The translations under genes were made by a program, and so were the position numbers. Positions 1 through 8,186 of a stretch of DNA of 64,000 bases are shown here, piece after piece. The notes under the pieces were generated by a model. The model was not told where the DNA came from, searched no databases, and saw only the letters and a program-made list of their open reading frames with translations. Numbering within the stretch: position 1 is the stretch's first letter; each line of letters starts with the position of its first letter. The DNA comes from Trinickia terrae (GTDB taxonomy: Bacteria; Pseudomonadota; Gammaproteobacteria; Burkholderiales; Burkholderiaceae), in NCBI RefSeq assembly GCF_005144415.1, contig NZ_SWJE01000009.1, positions 1-64,000 of the forward strand. The letters run 5' to 3'.

Positions 1-130
1 TCGCTGGCAGGACTGAGTGCTAACGGGCCAGGCCGTCCGCCTAGGACACGCCTTTGGTTACTTTGGGCAAGACCAAAGTGACCCCGGTCCCGGGGAGGGA
101 CGGACTATACGGACCGCCGCGATATCAAAG
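1..130 (+). repeat. Dispersed hairpin repeat, copy A (cut by window start)
   Basis: From about base 8 to base 130 this segment is nearly identical to bases 12544-12666 (copy C) and to the reverse complement of the 9590-9715 region (copy B). It holds two nested hairpins: an 11-bp stem GGTTACTTTGG/CCAAAGTGACC (one G-T pair) around GCAAGA, then CCCCGG-TC-CCGGGG. It lies just upstream of the monooxygenase operon. The left part probably continues outside the window. No reading frame in it looks like a real protein. Confidence 0.8.
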
Positions 131-312
131 CTGCACGACAGCCTAAGTTGCACGACAACCCAAACAGCAAGACCAAAAAACCACGATCCTTAAAAATGAC
201 AGCTATTGTTAGCCAACCTAAGAACCATGAATAACGATCTTCCAAACCATCGGTTGGACACCGCGATGGCCGCTGATAGATTGGGCAAACAGTCACAGAA
301 GCGGAGTCCTGC
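131..312 (+). promoter_or_regulatory. Leader region of the monooxygenase operon
   Basis: This 182-bp gap between repeat copy A and the first operon gene is less GC-rich than its surroundings. It contains a short direct repeat TGCACGACA (twice, about 133-160), an A/T-rich stretch near 175-215 and an imperfect dyad CCAAACCATCGGTTGG near 241-256. I see no convincing sigma-54 or sigma-70 hexamer pair, so only the location supports a promoter here. Confidence 0.35.
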
Positions 313-1563
313 ATGGTGGCAATCGACGCACCGGTTTCTTTGCATCCTGAAGCGGCATCGGCAGACGCGGCGCGCGTCATAGAAAGCGACGCAGAAGCGA
401 TCGCCGTCGCGCGCGATCTCGCGAAACGTCTGGCAGCGGATGCCGCGCTGCGCGATCGCGAGCGCCGGCTGCCGCACGAGGAGATCGAGTGGTTCTCGCA
501 GTCCGGCCTGTGGGCGATCACCGTGCCCAAGGCCTACGGCGGCGCGGGTGTCTCGTTCGTCACGCTCGCCGAGGTCGTGAAGATCGTTGCCGCAGCGGAT
601 CCGTCGCTCGGACAGCTGCCGCAGAATCATTTCGGTCTCGTCGACGTGATCGCATTGACCGGCACGCCCGAGCAGAAACGCCATTTCTTCGCGGAGGTGC
701 TCGCGGGCAAGCGCTTCGGCAACGGTTTCTCCGAGAAAGGCACGAAGCACGTGCTCGATCTGAAAACGCGCGTGACGCGCGATGACGGCGGCGACAGCGG
801 CAGCTACGTCGTCGACGGCACCAAGTTCTACTCGACGGGGGCGCTCTTTGCGCACTACGTGCCGGTGCTCGGACTCGACGGCGAGGGCAAGGCATGGCTC
901 GCCTACGTTCCGAAGGGCACGCCCGGCCTTTCCGTGATCGACGACTGGTCGGGCTTCGGCCAGCGCACGACCGCAAGCGGCACGGTGGTGCTCGACAAGG
1001 TGCGCGTGCCCGCATCGCACGTGTTTCCCGCGCAGCGCGTTTCCGACCTGCCGACGCTGAACGGCCCGATCTCGCAGATCATCCAGGCCGCGATCGATGC
1101 GGGCATCGCGCACGCGGCGCTTGCCGATACGCTCAAGTTCGTGCGCGAGCGCTCGCGGCCGTGGGTCGACAGCCACGTCGAGCGCGCCAGCGACGATCCG
1201 CTGACGGTGCGCGAGATCGGCCGCCTGCATATCCAGCTCCATGCGGCCGACGCTCTGCTCGAGCGCGCGGCGCGCGTGCTCGACGAGATCGCGGCGCAGC
1301 CGCAGACGAGCGAGGACGACGTCGCGCGCGCCTCGGTGGCGGTCGGCGAAGCGAAGGTGCTGACCACCGAGATCGCGCTGCTCGCGAGCGAAAAGCTGTT
1401 CGAGCTTGCGGGCACGCAGGCCACGCTTTCCGAGCACAACTTCGACCGCCACTGGCGCAACGCCCGCACGCACACGCTGCACGACCCGGTGCGCTGGAAG
1501 TATCACCTCGTCGGCAACTACTACCTGAACGGCGTGAAACCGGCCCGTCATGCGTGGAACTGA
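313..1563 (+). CDS. SfnB/DszC-family acyl-CoA-dehydrogenase-like flavin monooxygenase (1st of three)
   Basis: This 416-residue protein has the acyl-CoA dehydrogenase fold used by SfnB, DszC and related FMNH2-dependent monooxygenases. Visible family marks are LGQLPQNHFG near residue 98, FYSTGALFA near 173 and the C-terminal block RNARTHTLHDPVRWK. Known relatives oxygenate reduced sulfur or nitrogen heteroatoms (sulfones, dibenzothiophene) with flavin supplied by a separate reductase, and none is present in this window. It opens an operon in which the next ATG lies only 10 bp after its stop. The ATG start has a weak GGAG upstream. Substrate is unknown; a sulfur-scavenging role is inferred from family and partners. 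Confidence 0.85.
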   Translation: MVAIDAPVSLHPEAASADAARVIESDAEAIAVARDLAKRLAADAALRDRERRLPHEEIEWFSQSGLWAITVPKAYGGAGVSFVTLAEVVKIVAAADPSLGQLPQNHFGLVDVIALTGTPEQKRHFFAEVLAGKRFGNGFSEKGTKHVLDLKTRVTRDDGGDSGSYVVDGTKFYSTGALFAHYVPVLGLDGEGKAWLAYVPKGTPGLSVIDDWSGFGQRTTASGTVVLDKVRVPASHVFPAQRVSDLPTLNGPISQIIQAAIDAGIAHAALADTLKFVRERSRPWVDSHVERASDDPLTVREIGRLHIQLHAADALLERAARVLDEIAAQPQTSEDDVARASVAVGEAKVLTTEIALLASEKLFELAGTQATLSEHNFDRHWRNARTHTLHDPVRWKYHLVGNYYLNGVKPARHAWN

Positions 1564-1573
1564 GAGCGCGGCC

Positions 1574-2956
1574 ATGACGAGACAGATCCGCCTCAACGCT
1601 TTCGACATGAACTGCGTCGGGCACCAGTCGCCCGGGCTATGGGCGCATCCGCGCGACAGCTCGTGGCGCTACCGCGAGCTCGGCTACTGGACCGATCTCG
1701 CAAAGCTGCTGGAGCGCGGCAAGTTCGACGGCCTTTTCATCGCCGACGTGCTCGGCATCTACGACGTCTATCAGGGCAGCGGCGAAGCGGCGATCCGTCA
1801 GGCGGCGCAGGTGCCCGTCAACGATCCGATCCTGCTCGTCCCGGCGATGGCCAATGTCACCGAGCATCTCGGTTTCGGCGTGACCTGCTCGCTCTCGTAC
1901 GAGCATCCGTATCCGTTCGCACGCCGCATGTCGACGCTCGATCATCTGACCAACGGACGCGTCGGCTGGAACATCGTCACGTCGTATCTGGACAGCGCGG
2001 CGCGCAACGTCGGGCTGCCCGCGCAGGCGAATCACGACGAACGCTATGCGCTCGCCGACGAATATCTGGAGGTTTGCTACAAGCTGTGGGAGGCCTCCTG
2101 GGAGGACGATGCCGTGGTGCGCGACGCGGCGCGGCAGGTTTTCACCGAGCCGTCGAAGGTGCATCCGATCGGCCACCAGGGCCGCTATTTCGACGTGCCG
2201 GGCATCCATCTGTGCGAGCCTTCGCCGCAGCGCACGCCGGTGCTCTATCAGGCGGGCGCATCGAAGCGCGGCAAGGACTTCGCCGCTCAGCACGCCGAAT
2301 GCATCTTCATCGCGGCGCCGTCGCGCACGATCCTGAAGGACTTCGTCGCCGACATCCGGGCGCGCGTGAAGCGCTTCGGACGCGATCCGCACGACGTCCT
2401 GATCTTCAACCTGCATACGGTCATCACGGGCCGGACCGAAGCGCAAGCGCACGCGAAGCATGCGGACTACCGCCGCTATGCGAGCGACGAGGGCTCGCTC
2501 GCGCTGATGTCCGGCTGGACCGGCATCGACCTCTCGAAGTACGGCCTCGACGAGCCGCTCTCCTACGTCGAGAGCAACGCGGTGCAGTCGGCGGTCGAGG
2601 CGTTGTCGAGCGCGGACCCGGCGCGGGTCTGGACCGTGCGCGAGATCGCCAAGTGGGGCGGCATCGGCGGGCTCGGGCCGCTGACGGTGGGCAGCCCGGA
2701 GCAGGTGGCGGACGAGCTGCAATCCTGGGTCGAAGAGACCGGCGTCGACGGCTTCAACCTTGCCTATGCGCTGACGCACGAAACCTTCAGCGATTTCGTC
2801 GACCTCGTGGTGCCCGAGCTGCAGCGGCGCGGCGTCTACAAGACCGAGTACGCGCCGGGCACGCTGCGCGAGAAGCTGCATGGCCGCGGCGCGCGGCTGG
2901 CCGAGCCGCATCCGGGCGCGGCCTATCGCGCGAGGCACGCTCAGGCCGCGGCCTGA
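1574..2956 (+). CDS. NtaA/SnaA/DszA-family FMN-dependent monooxygenase (LLM class), copy 1
   Basis: A 460-residue luciferase-like monooxygenase of the NtaA/DszA/DmoA group. Family marks include LNAFDMNCVGH at the N terminus, NGRVGWNIVTSYLDSAARN near residue 135 and VDGFNLAYAL near 395. Such enzymes use FMNH2 and oxygen to cleave C-S or C-N bonds. An in-frame ATG lies 24 bp upstream inside the end of the previous gene, but ATG 1574 gives the standard family start (MTRQIRLNAF). It is paired with the SfnB/DszC-like gene upstream, as in dsz and sfn clusters, suggesting sequential oxidations of one compound. Confidence 0.88.
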   Translation: MTRQIRLNAFDMNCVGHQSPGLWAHPRDSSWRYRELGYWTDLAKLLERGKFDGLFIADVLGIYDVYQGSGEAAIRQAAQVPVNDPILLVPAMANVTEHLGFGVTCSLSYEHPYPFARRMSTLDHLTNGRVGWNIVTSYLDSAARNVGLPAQANHDERYALADEYLEVCYKLWEASWEDDAVVRDAARQVFTEPSKVHPIGHQGRYFDVPGIHLCEPSPQRTPVLYQAGASKRGKDFAAQHAECIFIAAPSRTILKDFVADIRARVKRFGRDPHDVLIFNLHTVITGRTEAQAHAKHADYRRYASDEGSLALMSGWTGIDLSKYGLDEPLSYVESNAVQSAVEALSSADPARVWTVREIAKWGGIGGLGPLTVGSPEQVADELQSWVEETGVDGFNLAYALTHETFSDFVDLVVPELQRRGVYKTEYAPGTLREKLHGRGARLAEPHPGAAYRARHAQAAA

Positions 2957-3003
2957 CGGCGTCGACACAAGCACATAACGACACAACGGAAGAGGAAAAC
3001 CGT

Positions 3004-4125
3004 ATGACTCGATCAAGCGAAGCCATCGCCGTTACCGCCGCCCGCGCCGCTGCCGCGCGGGCGCACCGCAGGCGGCCGTGGCGCGCCGCGCTCGGCGCGT
3101 TTGCGCTCGCGGCGGCCGCGCTGGGATGGAACCACGCCGCGTGCGCAGCCGGCGTCCCCGGCGCGCCTGCGCCGTTCGACAAGGGCGGTGTGAAGATCGC
3201 GCTCGTCAACTATCTGTCGACCGGCGACTTCTTCCAGGCCTACGAGGCCGGAGCGCAGAAGCAGGCGAAGGCGCTCGGCATCGACTTGCGGATCTACGAA
3301 GGGCGCCAGGACGCCGCCGAAGAGCGCGAGCAGATCCAGCAGGCGATCAGCCTCGGCGTCGCGGCGATCATCGTCAACCACGGCTTGCCCGAGTCGCTCA
3401 AGGACGTCGTGCAGCGCGCGCTCGACAAGGGCATCAAGGTCGTCGCCTTCGACGTCAATCTCGACAACCCGAAGGTCCCGCAGATCGAGCAAAGCGACGA
3501 AGACCTCGCCACGCTGCTGCTCGATCAGGCCGTGAAGGACAACGGCGGCGCATTCTCGGCGGGCTACGTCTACGTGGCCGGGTTCGCGCCGCTCGACCGC
3601 CGCGACGCCGTCTGGCGCGCGTTCAAGAGCGCGCATCCGGGCGTGCAGGAAAAGGCCCGCTGGGGGACCGTCGACAACCCGATCGCGCAATCCGTCGCGA
3701 ATCAGGCGGCGGCCGCCTATCGCGCGCATCCGGAGATCCGCGTCGTGTTCGCGCCGTACGACGAGTTCGCGCGCGGCGCGACGCTCGCCGCCGGCGAGGC
3801 GAACCTCGGCGCGAAGCTGCGCATCTACAGCGCCGACATCTCGACGGCGGACATCGCCGCGATCCGCGCGCCGGACAGCCCGTGGGTGGCGACGGCCGCG
3901 ACCAATCCGGCGGTGGTCGGCGCGGTGTCGGTGCGCGCGGCGGCGCTGCTCGTCGCGGGGCAGGACCCGGGGCATCGCATCGGCATCAAGCCGGCGCTCA
4001 TTACGCGCGACGATCTCGTGAAGAACGACATCCGCACGATGGCGGAGCTCGGCGCGAAGTTCCCCGCGTTCCGCGCGAGCGATGCGGCGACGGCCGCGTG
4101 GATCCCGAAGGACAACAACGAATAA
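3004..4125 (+). CDS. Ribose-type periplasmic substrate-binding protein
   Basis: A 373-residue exported protein with a long basic N-terminal region followed by a hydrophobic core and an Ala-rich cleavage zone ending near ACAAG (about residues 20-50). The mature part is a Peripla_BP_4/ribose-binding fold: VKIALVNYLSTGDFFQAYEAG, DAAEEREQIQQAISLGVAAI and IKVVAFDVNLDN. A good ribosome site (GGAAGAGGAAAA) precedes ATG 3004. No ABC permease or ATPase adjoins it; an MFS carrier follows after 15 bp. It may work with a distant ABC transporter or be an orphan binding protein. The ligand is presumably what the operon oxidises. Confidence 0.85.
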   Translation: MTRSSEAIAVTAARAAAARAHRRRPWRAALGAFALAAAALGWNHAACAAGVPGAPAPFDKGGVKIALVNYLSTGDFFQAYEAGAQKQAKALGIDLRIYEGRQDAAEEREQIQQAISLGVAAIIVNHGLPESLKDVVQRALDKGIKVVAFDVNLDNPKVPQIEQSDEDLATLLLDQAVKDNGGAFSAGYVYVAGFAPLDRRDAVWRAFKSAHPGVQEKARWGTVDNPIAQSVANQAAAAYRAHPEIRVVFAPYDEFARGATLAAGEANLGAKLRIYSADISTADIAAIRAPDSPWVATAATNPAVVGAVSVRAAALLVAGQDPGHRIGIKPALITRDDLVKNDIRTMAELGAKFPAFRASDAATAAWIPKDNNE

Positions 4126-4140
4126 GGACGAGCCGCCATC

Positions 4141-5616
4141 ATGTCGACTCTCGCCATAACGTCCCAATCCGAGCGCACCGCCGACGCGGACGCCGTATCG
4201 AGCCGCGCCGTCATCCGTTCCGCGCAGGACGTCGCGGATATCGTCAACGCGGGCGCCGCGCGTGGCAGCCGCGCACGCATCGTCATTGCGATCGCGCTTG
4301 GCGGTGTCTTTCTCGATGCCTACGACCTGACGTCGCTCGCGTACGGCGTGAAGGACATCGCGCGCGAGTTCGCGCTCACGCCGGTGCAAGTCGGCTTCGT
4401 CTCCGCGTCGATCACGTTCGGCGCGATCCTCGGCGCGCTCTTCGGCGGCTATCTGACCGACCGTATCGGCCGCTACCGGGTCTTCATGGCCGACATGCTG
4501 TTCTTCGTCGTCGCGGCGATCGCGGCGGGGCTCGCCCCGAACGCCTGGGCGCTTGCCGGCGCGCGTTTCCTGATGGGCATCGGCGTCGGGCTCGACCTGC
4601 CGGTCGCGATGGCGTTTCTCGCGGAATTTTCCAAAGTGGCGGGCCGGGGCAACAAGGCGGCGAGCGTCGCTGCGTGGTGTCCCGCCTGGTATGCCGCGAC
4701 CAGCACCTGCTATCTGCTGATCCTCGGGCTCTATGCCGTCCTGCCGGCGCATCAGCTCGGCTGGCTCTGGCGCGTGACGCTCGCGTTCGGAGCGGTGCCC
4801 GCGCTCGTCATCATTCTCGTGCGCAGCCGCTACATCAGCGAATCGCCGCTGTGGGCCGCGAACCAGGGCGACCTCGAAGGCGCCGCGCGGATCCTGCGGC
4901 GCTCGTATGGCGTGGACGCGGTGGTTGAACACGATGCGGCGGCGAAGGCGTCAGCGCCGCGCGCCGCGCGGTGGCGCAACTACGGCGTGCTGTTCAACGC
5001 GGCCTACCGGCGCCGGACGATTCTCGCCGCGACGATCGGCGCCGCGTCGTCGTTCGGCTACAACGCGATTGTGTTCGGCTTGCCGGTCATCATCGCGAGC
5101 TTCCTGAAGCAGGGGCCGCTCACCACCATCGTCGCGTCGCTGGCGCTGAACCTGCTGTTCGCGTTCGTCGGCGGACTGATCGGCGTGCGGACCGCGCCGA
5201 CGGTCGGCGCATGGAAGATGACCGTGCTTGGCCACACGCTGCAATTCGTCTCGCTGGTCGGCCTCGCGCTGATCGGGCATCCGGAGAGCGGCGCGTTCGT
5301 CGCGCTCGCGATCCTGCTGCTCGGCGGCTATCTGTTCGGGCAGGGCTTCGGTCCGGGGTCGCACGCGATGACTTATGCGTCGCTCAGCTATCCGACCTCG
5401 CTGCGCGGCATGGGGGTGGGCTTCAACCAGACGCTGGTGCGCTCGGCGTCGACGGTGTCGCTGTTCCTGTTCCCGGTGCTCGCCGCCGCGCTCGGCACGA
5501 AGGTGTTCTGGGTGATCGCGCTCGCGCCGCTGACCTCGCTCGCGGTGCTGCTCACGATCCGCTGGGAGCCCTCGGGCTACGACATCGACCGCGAAGACTA
5601 CGCGCCGGCTGCGTGA
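4141..5616 (+). CDS. MFS transporter (sugar/aromatic-acid type)
   Basis: A 491-residue major facilitator with about 12 hydrophobic segments beginning near residue 46. The MFS loop 2-3 signature is visible as GGYLTDRIGRYR near residue 102, and the first helix carries the DAYDL motif typical of aromatic-acid:H+ symporters. A central cytoplasmic loop lies near residues 230-280. The start ATG is 15 bp after the binding-protein stop and is preceded by AAGGACGAG. Its place between the two monooxygenase sets argues for uptake of the operon's substrate or export of a product. Confidence 0.88.
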   Translation: MSTLAITSQSERTADADAVSSRAVIRSAQDVADIVNAGAARGSRARIVIAIALGGVFLDAYDLTSLAYGVKDIAREFALTPVQVGFVSASITFGAILGALFGGYLTDRIGRYRVFMADMLFFVVAAIAAGLAPNAWALAGARFLMGIGVGLDLPVAMAFLAEFSKVAGRGNKAASVAAWCPAWYAATSTCYLLILGLYAVLPAHQLGWLWRVTLAFGAVPALVIILVRSRYISESPLWAANQGDLEGAARILRRSYGVDAVVEHDAAAKASAPRAARWRNYGVLFNAAYRRRTILAATIGAASSFGYNAIVFGLPVIIASFLKQGPLTTIVASLALNLLFAFVGGLIGVRTAPTVGAWKMTVLGHTLQFVSLVGLALIGHPESGAFVALAILLLGGYLFGQGFGPGSHAMTYASLSYPTSLRGMGVGFNQTLVRSASTVSLFLFPVLAAALGTKVFWVIALAPLTSLAVLLTIRWEPSGYDIDREDYAPAA

Positions 5617-5669
5617 CGGCGCTGCGCGCGCATGCGGCGAGTATCCCTTTGAACCTGACCTGAATTGCC

Positions 5670-6920
5670 ATGCCAATCATCGAAGACGAACCACACGGCG
5701 ACCGCATTCCGCTGCCGCCCGACCCCAACCGCGTGCAGCGCATCGCGGACGACGAGGCGGCGCTTGCCGCCGCGCGCACACTCGCCGCGAGGTTCGCGAA
5801 CGGCGCCTCGCAGCGCGACCGCGAGCGCCTGCTGCCATGGGCCGAACTCGATCAGTGGTCCGAGAGCGGGCTCGGCGCGATCACGGTGCCGCGCGAATAT
5901 GGCGGAGCCGACGTGTCGTTCGCGACGCTCGCCGAGGTGTTCGTGATCCTGTGCGAAGCCGATCCCGCGCTCGGCCAGATTCCGCAGAACCATTTCGGCG
6001 TGCTGGGCGTGTTGCGCGAGATAGGCACGCCGGCGCAGAAGGCGCGCTTCTATCGCGAGGTGCTCGCAGGGCTGCGGCTCGGCAACGCGGGGCCGGAGCG
6101 CCGCTCGGCCGCGGCAAAGGACATCTTGCAGGGCACGACGCGTCTGCGTGCGACGCCTGACGGGCTGCGCCTGTCCGGCCGGCGCTTCTATTCGACGGGT
6201 GCGCTGTTCGCGCACCGCGTGCCGGCGCGCGCGACCGACGACGAAGGACGCGCGGTTCAGGTCTGGGCGCCGCGCCATGCGCCGGGGCTCACCGTGATCG
6301 ACGACTGGAATGCTTTCGGTCAGCGGACGACCGCGAGCGGCACGGTCGTTTTCGACGGCGTGCCCGTCGATCCGGACGACGTTCTGCCGATCTGGCAGCT
6401 TGCCGACCGCCCCGGGCTGTTCGGGCCGGCCTCCCAACTGATCCAGGCGGCGATCGATCAAGGCATCGCGCAGGCCGCCATTGCCGACACCCTCTCGTTC
6501 GTGCGCGAGCGGGCTCGGCCGTGGATCGACTCGGGCCTCGAGCGCGCTACCGACGACCCGTACATCATCGGCGACGTGGGCCGCCTGATGGTGGCTCTGC
6601 ACGCTGCGCACGAGGTGCTGCTCGAAGCCGGCCATACGCTCGATGCGATCGCCGCGGCGCCGCTCGATGCGCAGGCGAGCGCGCGCGCCTCGGTCGCCGT
6701 CGCGGAAGCGAAGGTGCTGACGACGCGCATCGCGCTCGACGCGAGCGAAAAGCTCTTCGAACTGGCCGGCTCGGCGTCCACGCGCGCGGCGCACAACCTC
6801 GACCGGCACTGGCGCAACGCGCGCACCCACACGCTGCACGACCCGGTGCGCTGGAAGCTGCACCTGCTCGGCGACTATCACCTGAATCACGCGCTGCCGG
6901 CGCGGCATTCGTGGAACTGA
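5670..6920 (+). CDS. SfnB/DszC-family flavin monooxygenase (2nd of three)
   Basis: This 416-residue protein is a clear paralogue of the product of 313-1563, with the same length and the shared blocks LGQIPQNHFG, FYSTGALFA, VIDDWNAFGQRTTASGTVVF and RNARTHTLHDPVRWK. It starts 53 bp after the MFS gene and is followed after 3 bp by the third paralogue. The family uses reduced flavin and oxygen. Three copies in one operon could reflect several substrates, several oxidation steps or hetero-oligomers; the sequence does not decide between these. Confidence 0.85.
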   Translation: MPIIEDEPHGDRIPLPPDPNRVQRIADDEAALAAARTLAARFANGASQRDRERLLPWAELDQWSESGLGAITVPREYGGADVSFATLAEVFVILCEADPALGQIPQNHFGVLGVLREIGTPAQKARFYREVLAGLRLGNAGPERRSAAAKDILQGTTRLRATPDGLRLSGRRFYSTGALFAHRVPARATDDEGRAVQVWAPRHAPGLTVIDDWNAFGQRTTASGTVVFDGVPVDPDDVLPIWQLADRPGLFGPASQLIQAAIDQGIAQAAIADTLSFVRERARPWIDSGLERATDDPYIIGDVGRLMVALHAAHEVLLEAGHTLDAIAAAPLDAQASARASVAVAEAKVLTTRIALDASEKLFELAGSASTRAAHNLDRHWRNARTHTLHDPVRWKLHLLGDYHLNHALPARHSWN

Positions 6921-6923
6921 ACG

Positions 6924-8186
6924 ATGACAATCGAACTTTCGCCGGCGCCTGAAGCGCGCGCCGGATCCCTCGCTTTGCCCGCCACGCCACGTGTGGCGCG
7001 CACGCCCGAGCGCATCGCCGACGATGCGCAGGCGCTCGACGTCGCGCGGCGGCTCGCGGCGCAGTTCGCGGGCGACGCCGTGCTGCGCGACCGCGAGCGC
7101 CGCCTGCCGTGGCCCGAGCTCGACGCCTTTGCCGCCAGCGGCCTGTGGACCATTACCGTGCCGCGTGCCTACGGCGGGCCGGGCGTTTCGGCGGGCACGC
7201 TCGCCGAAGTGACGGCGACGATCTCCGCCGCCGACGGTTCGCTCGGCCAGATTCCGCAGAACCACTTCTATGCGCTCGAAGTGCTGCGCGTGGGCGGCAA
7301 CGCGCAGCAGCAGCGCTTCTTCTACGACCGCGTGCTCGCAGGCGAGCGCTTCGGCAACGCGCTCGCCGAGATCGGCCAGAAGGACTTCAAGCGCCGCACG
7401 CGGCTCACCCGCGCGCAGGAAGGCTGGCGCGTCGACGGACGCAAGTTCTACTGCACCGGCGCGCTGTACGCGCACTGGATCCCGACGCTCGTCGTGGCGC
7501 AAGAAGCGGGCGGCGACGTCGAGTGGCTCGTATTCGTGCCGCGCGATGCGCCGGGCGTGACCGTCGTCGACGACTGGGACGGCTTCGGCCAGCGGGTCAC
7601 CGGCAGCGGCTCCGTGCAGTTCGAGGACGTGCGTGTCGAGCCCGAGTGGGTCGTGCCGTTCGCGAGCTCGTTCCAGCGCCCGACGACGATCGGGCCGCTC
7701 GCGCAGATCATGCATGCGGCGATCGATCTCGGCCAGGCGCGCGGCGCGTTCGCGGCCGCCCTCGAGTTCGTGCGCGAGCACGCGCGGCCGTGGATCGACG
7801 CGAAGGTCGAACGCGCCGCGGACGATCCGCTCGCGATCGCGCAGTTCGGCGATCTCGCGGCGCGGCTGCGCGCAGCCGAAGCCCTTCTGCGGCGTGCGGG
7901 CCGCTTCGTCGATGCGGCGCAGGCCGCTTCGACTGAACAGTCCGTGGCGGAGGCGTCGATTGCGGTCGCCGAAGCGCGGGCCGCGACGACGACCGTCTCG
8001 CTCGACGCCGGCTCGCGCCTCTTCGAGCTGGCGGGCACGGCCGCGACGCTCGACGATCTCGGACTCGACCGCTTCTGGCGCAACGCGCGCACGCACACGC
8101 TGCACGACCCTGTGCGCTGGAAATACCACGCGATCGGCAACTTCTATCTGAACGGCACACTCCCGCCCCGGCATGGAGCGTTGTGA
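6924..8186 (+). CDS. SfnB/DszC-family flavin monooxygenase (3rd of three)
   Basis: A 420-residue third paralogue. It keeps LGQIPQNHFYALEVL and the C-terminal RNARTHTLHDPVRWK block but reads FYCTGALYAHW where copies 1 and 2 have FYSTGALFAH, so the substrate pocket may differ. It starts 3 bp after the second copy, and its TGA shares one base with the ATG of the next gene (TGATG), indicating translational coupling. Assignment to the acyl-CoA-dehydrogenase-like monooxygenases is firm; the reaction is not known. Confidence 0.85.
   Translation: MTIELSPAPEARAGSLALPATPRVARTPERIADDAQALDVARRLAAQFAGDAVLRDRERRLPWPELDAFAASGLWTITVPRAYGGPGVSAGTLAEVTATISAADGSLGQIPQNHFYALEVLRVGGNAQQQRFFYDRVLAGERFGNALAEIGQKDFKRRTRLTRAQEGWRVDGRKFYCTGALYAHWIPTLVVAQEAGGDVEWLVFVPRDAPGVTVVDDWDGFGQRVTGSGSVQFEDVRVEPEWVVPFASSFQRPTTIGPLAQIMHAAIDLGQARGAFAAALEFVREHARPWIDAKVERAADDPLAIAQFGDLAARLRAAEALLRRAGRFVDAAQAASTEQSVAEASIAVAEARAATTTVSLDAGSRLFELAGTAATLDDLGLDRFWRNARTHTLHDPVRWKYHAIGNFYLNGTLPPRHGAL

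Noticed and set aside
190-1608. Long minus-strand open frame across the first SfnB-like gene
   Set aside because: Arg/Ala/His-rich sequence typical of an antisense shadow in GC-rich DNA; the plus-strand frame has clear family motifs.
1639-4125. 828-codon plus-strand frame suggesting a fusion protein
   Set aside because: Its first half is an out-of-frame reading of the LLM gene; the real gene starts at ATG 3004 with a good ribosome site and signal peptide.
5598-8174. 858-codon minus-strand frame over two monooxygenase genes
   Set aside because: Antisense shadow; repeated pseudo-motifs only mirror the two paralogues beneath it.
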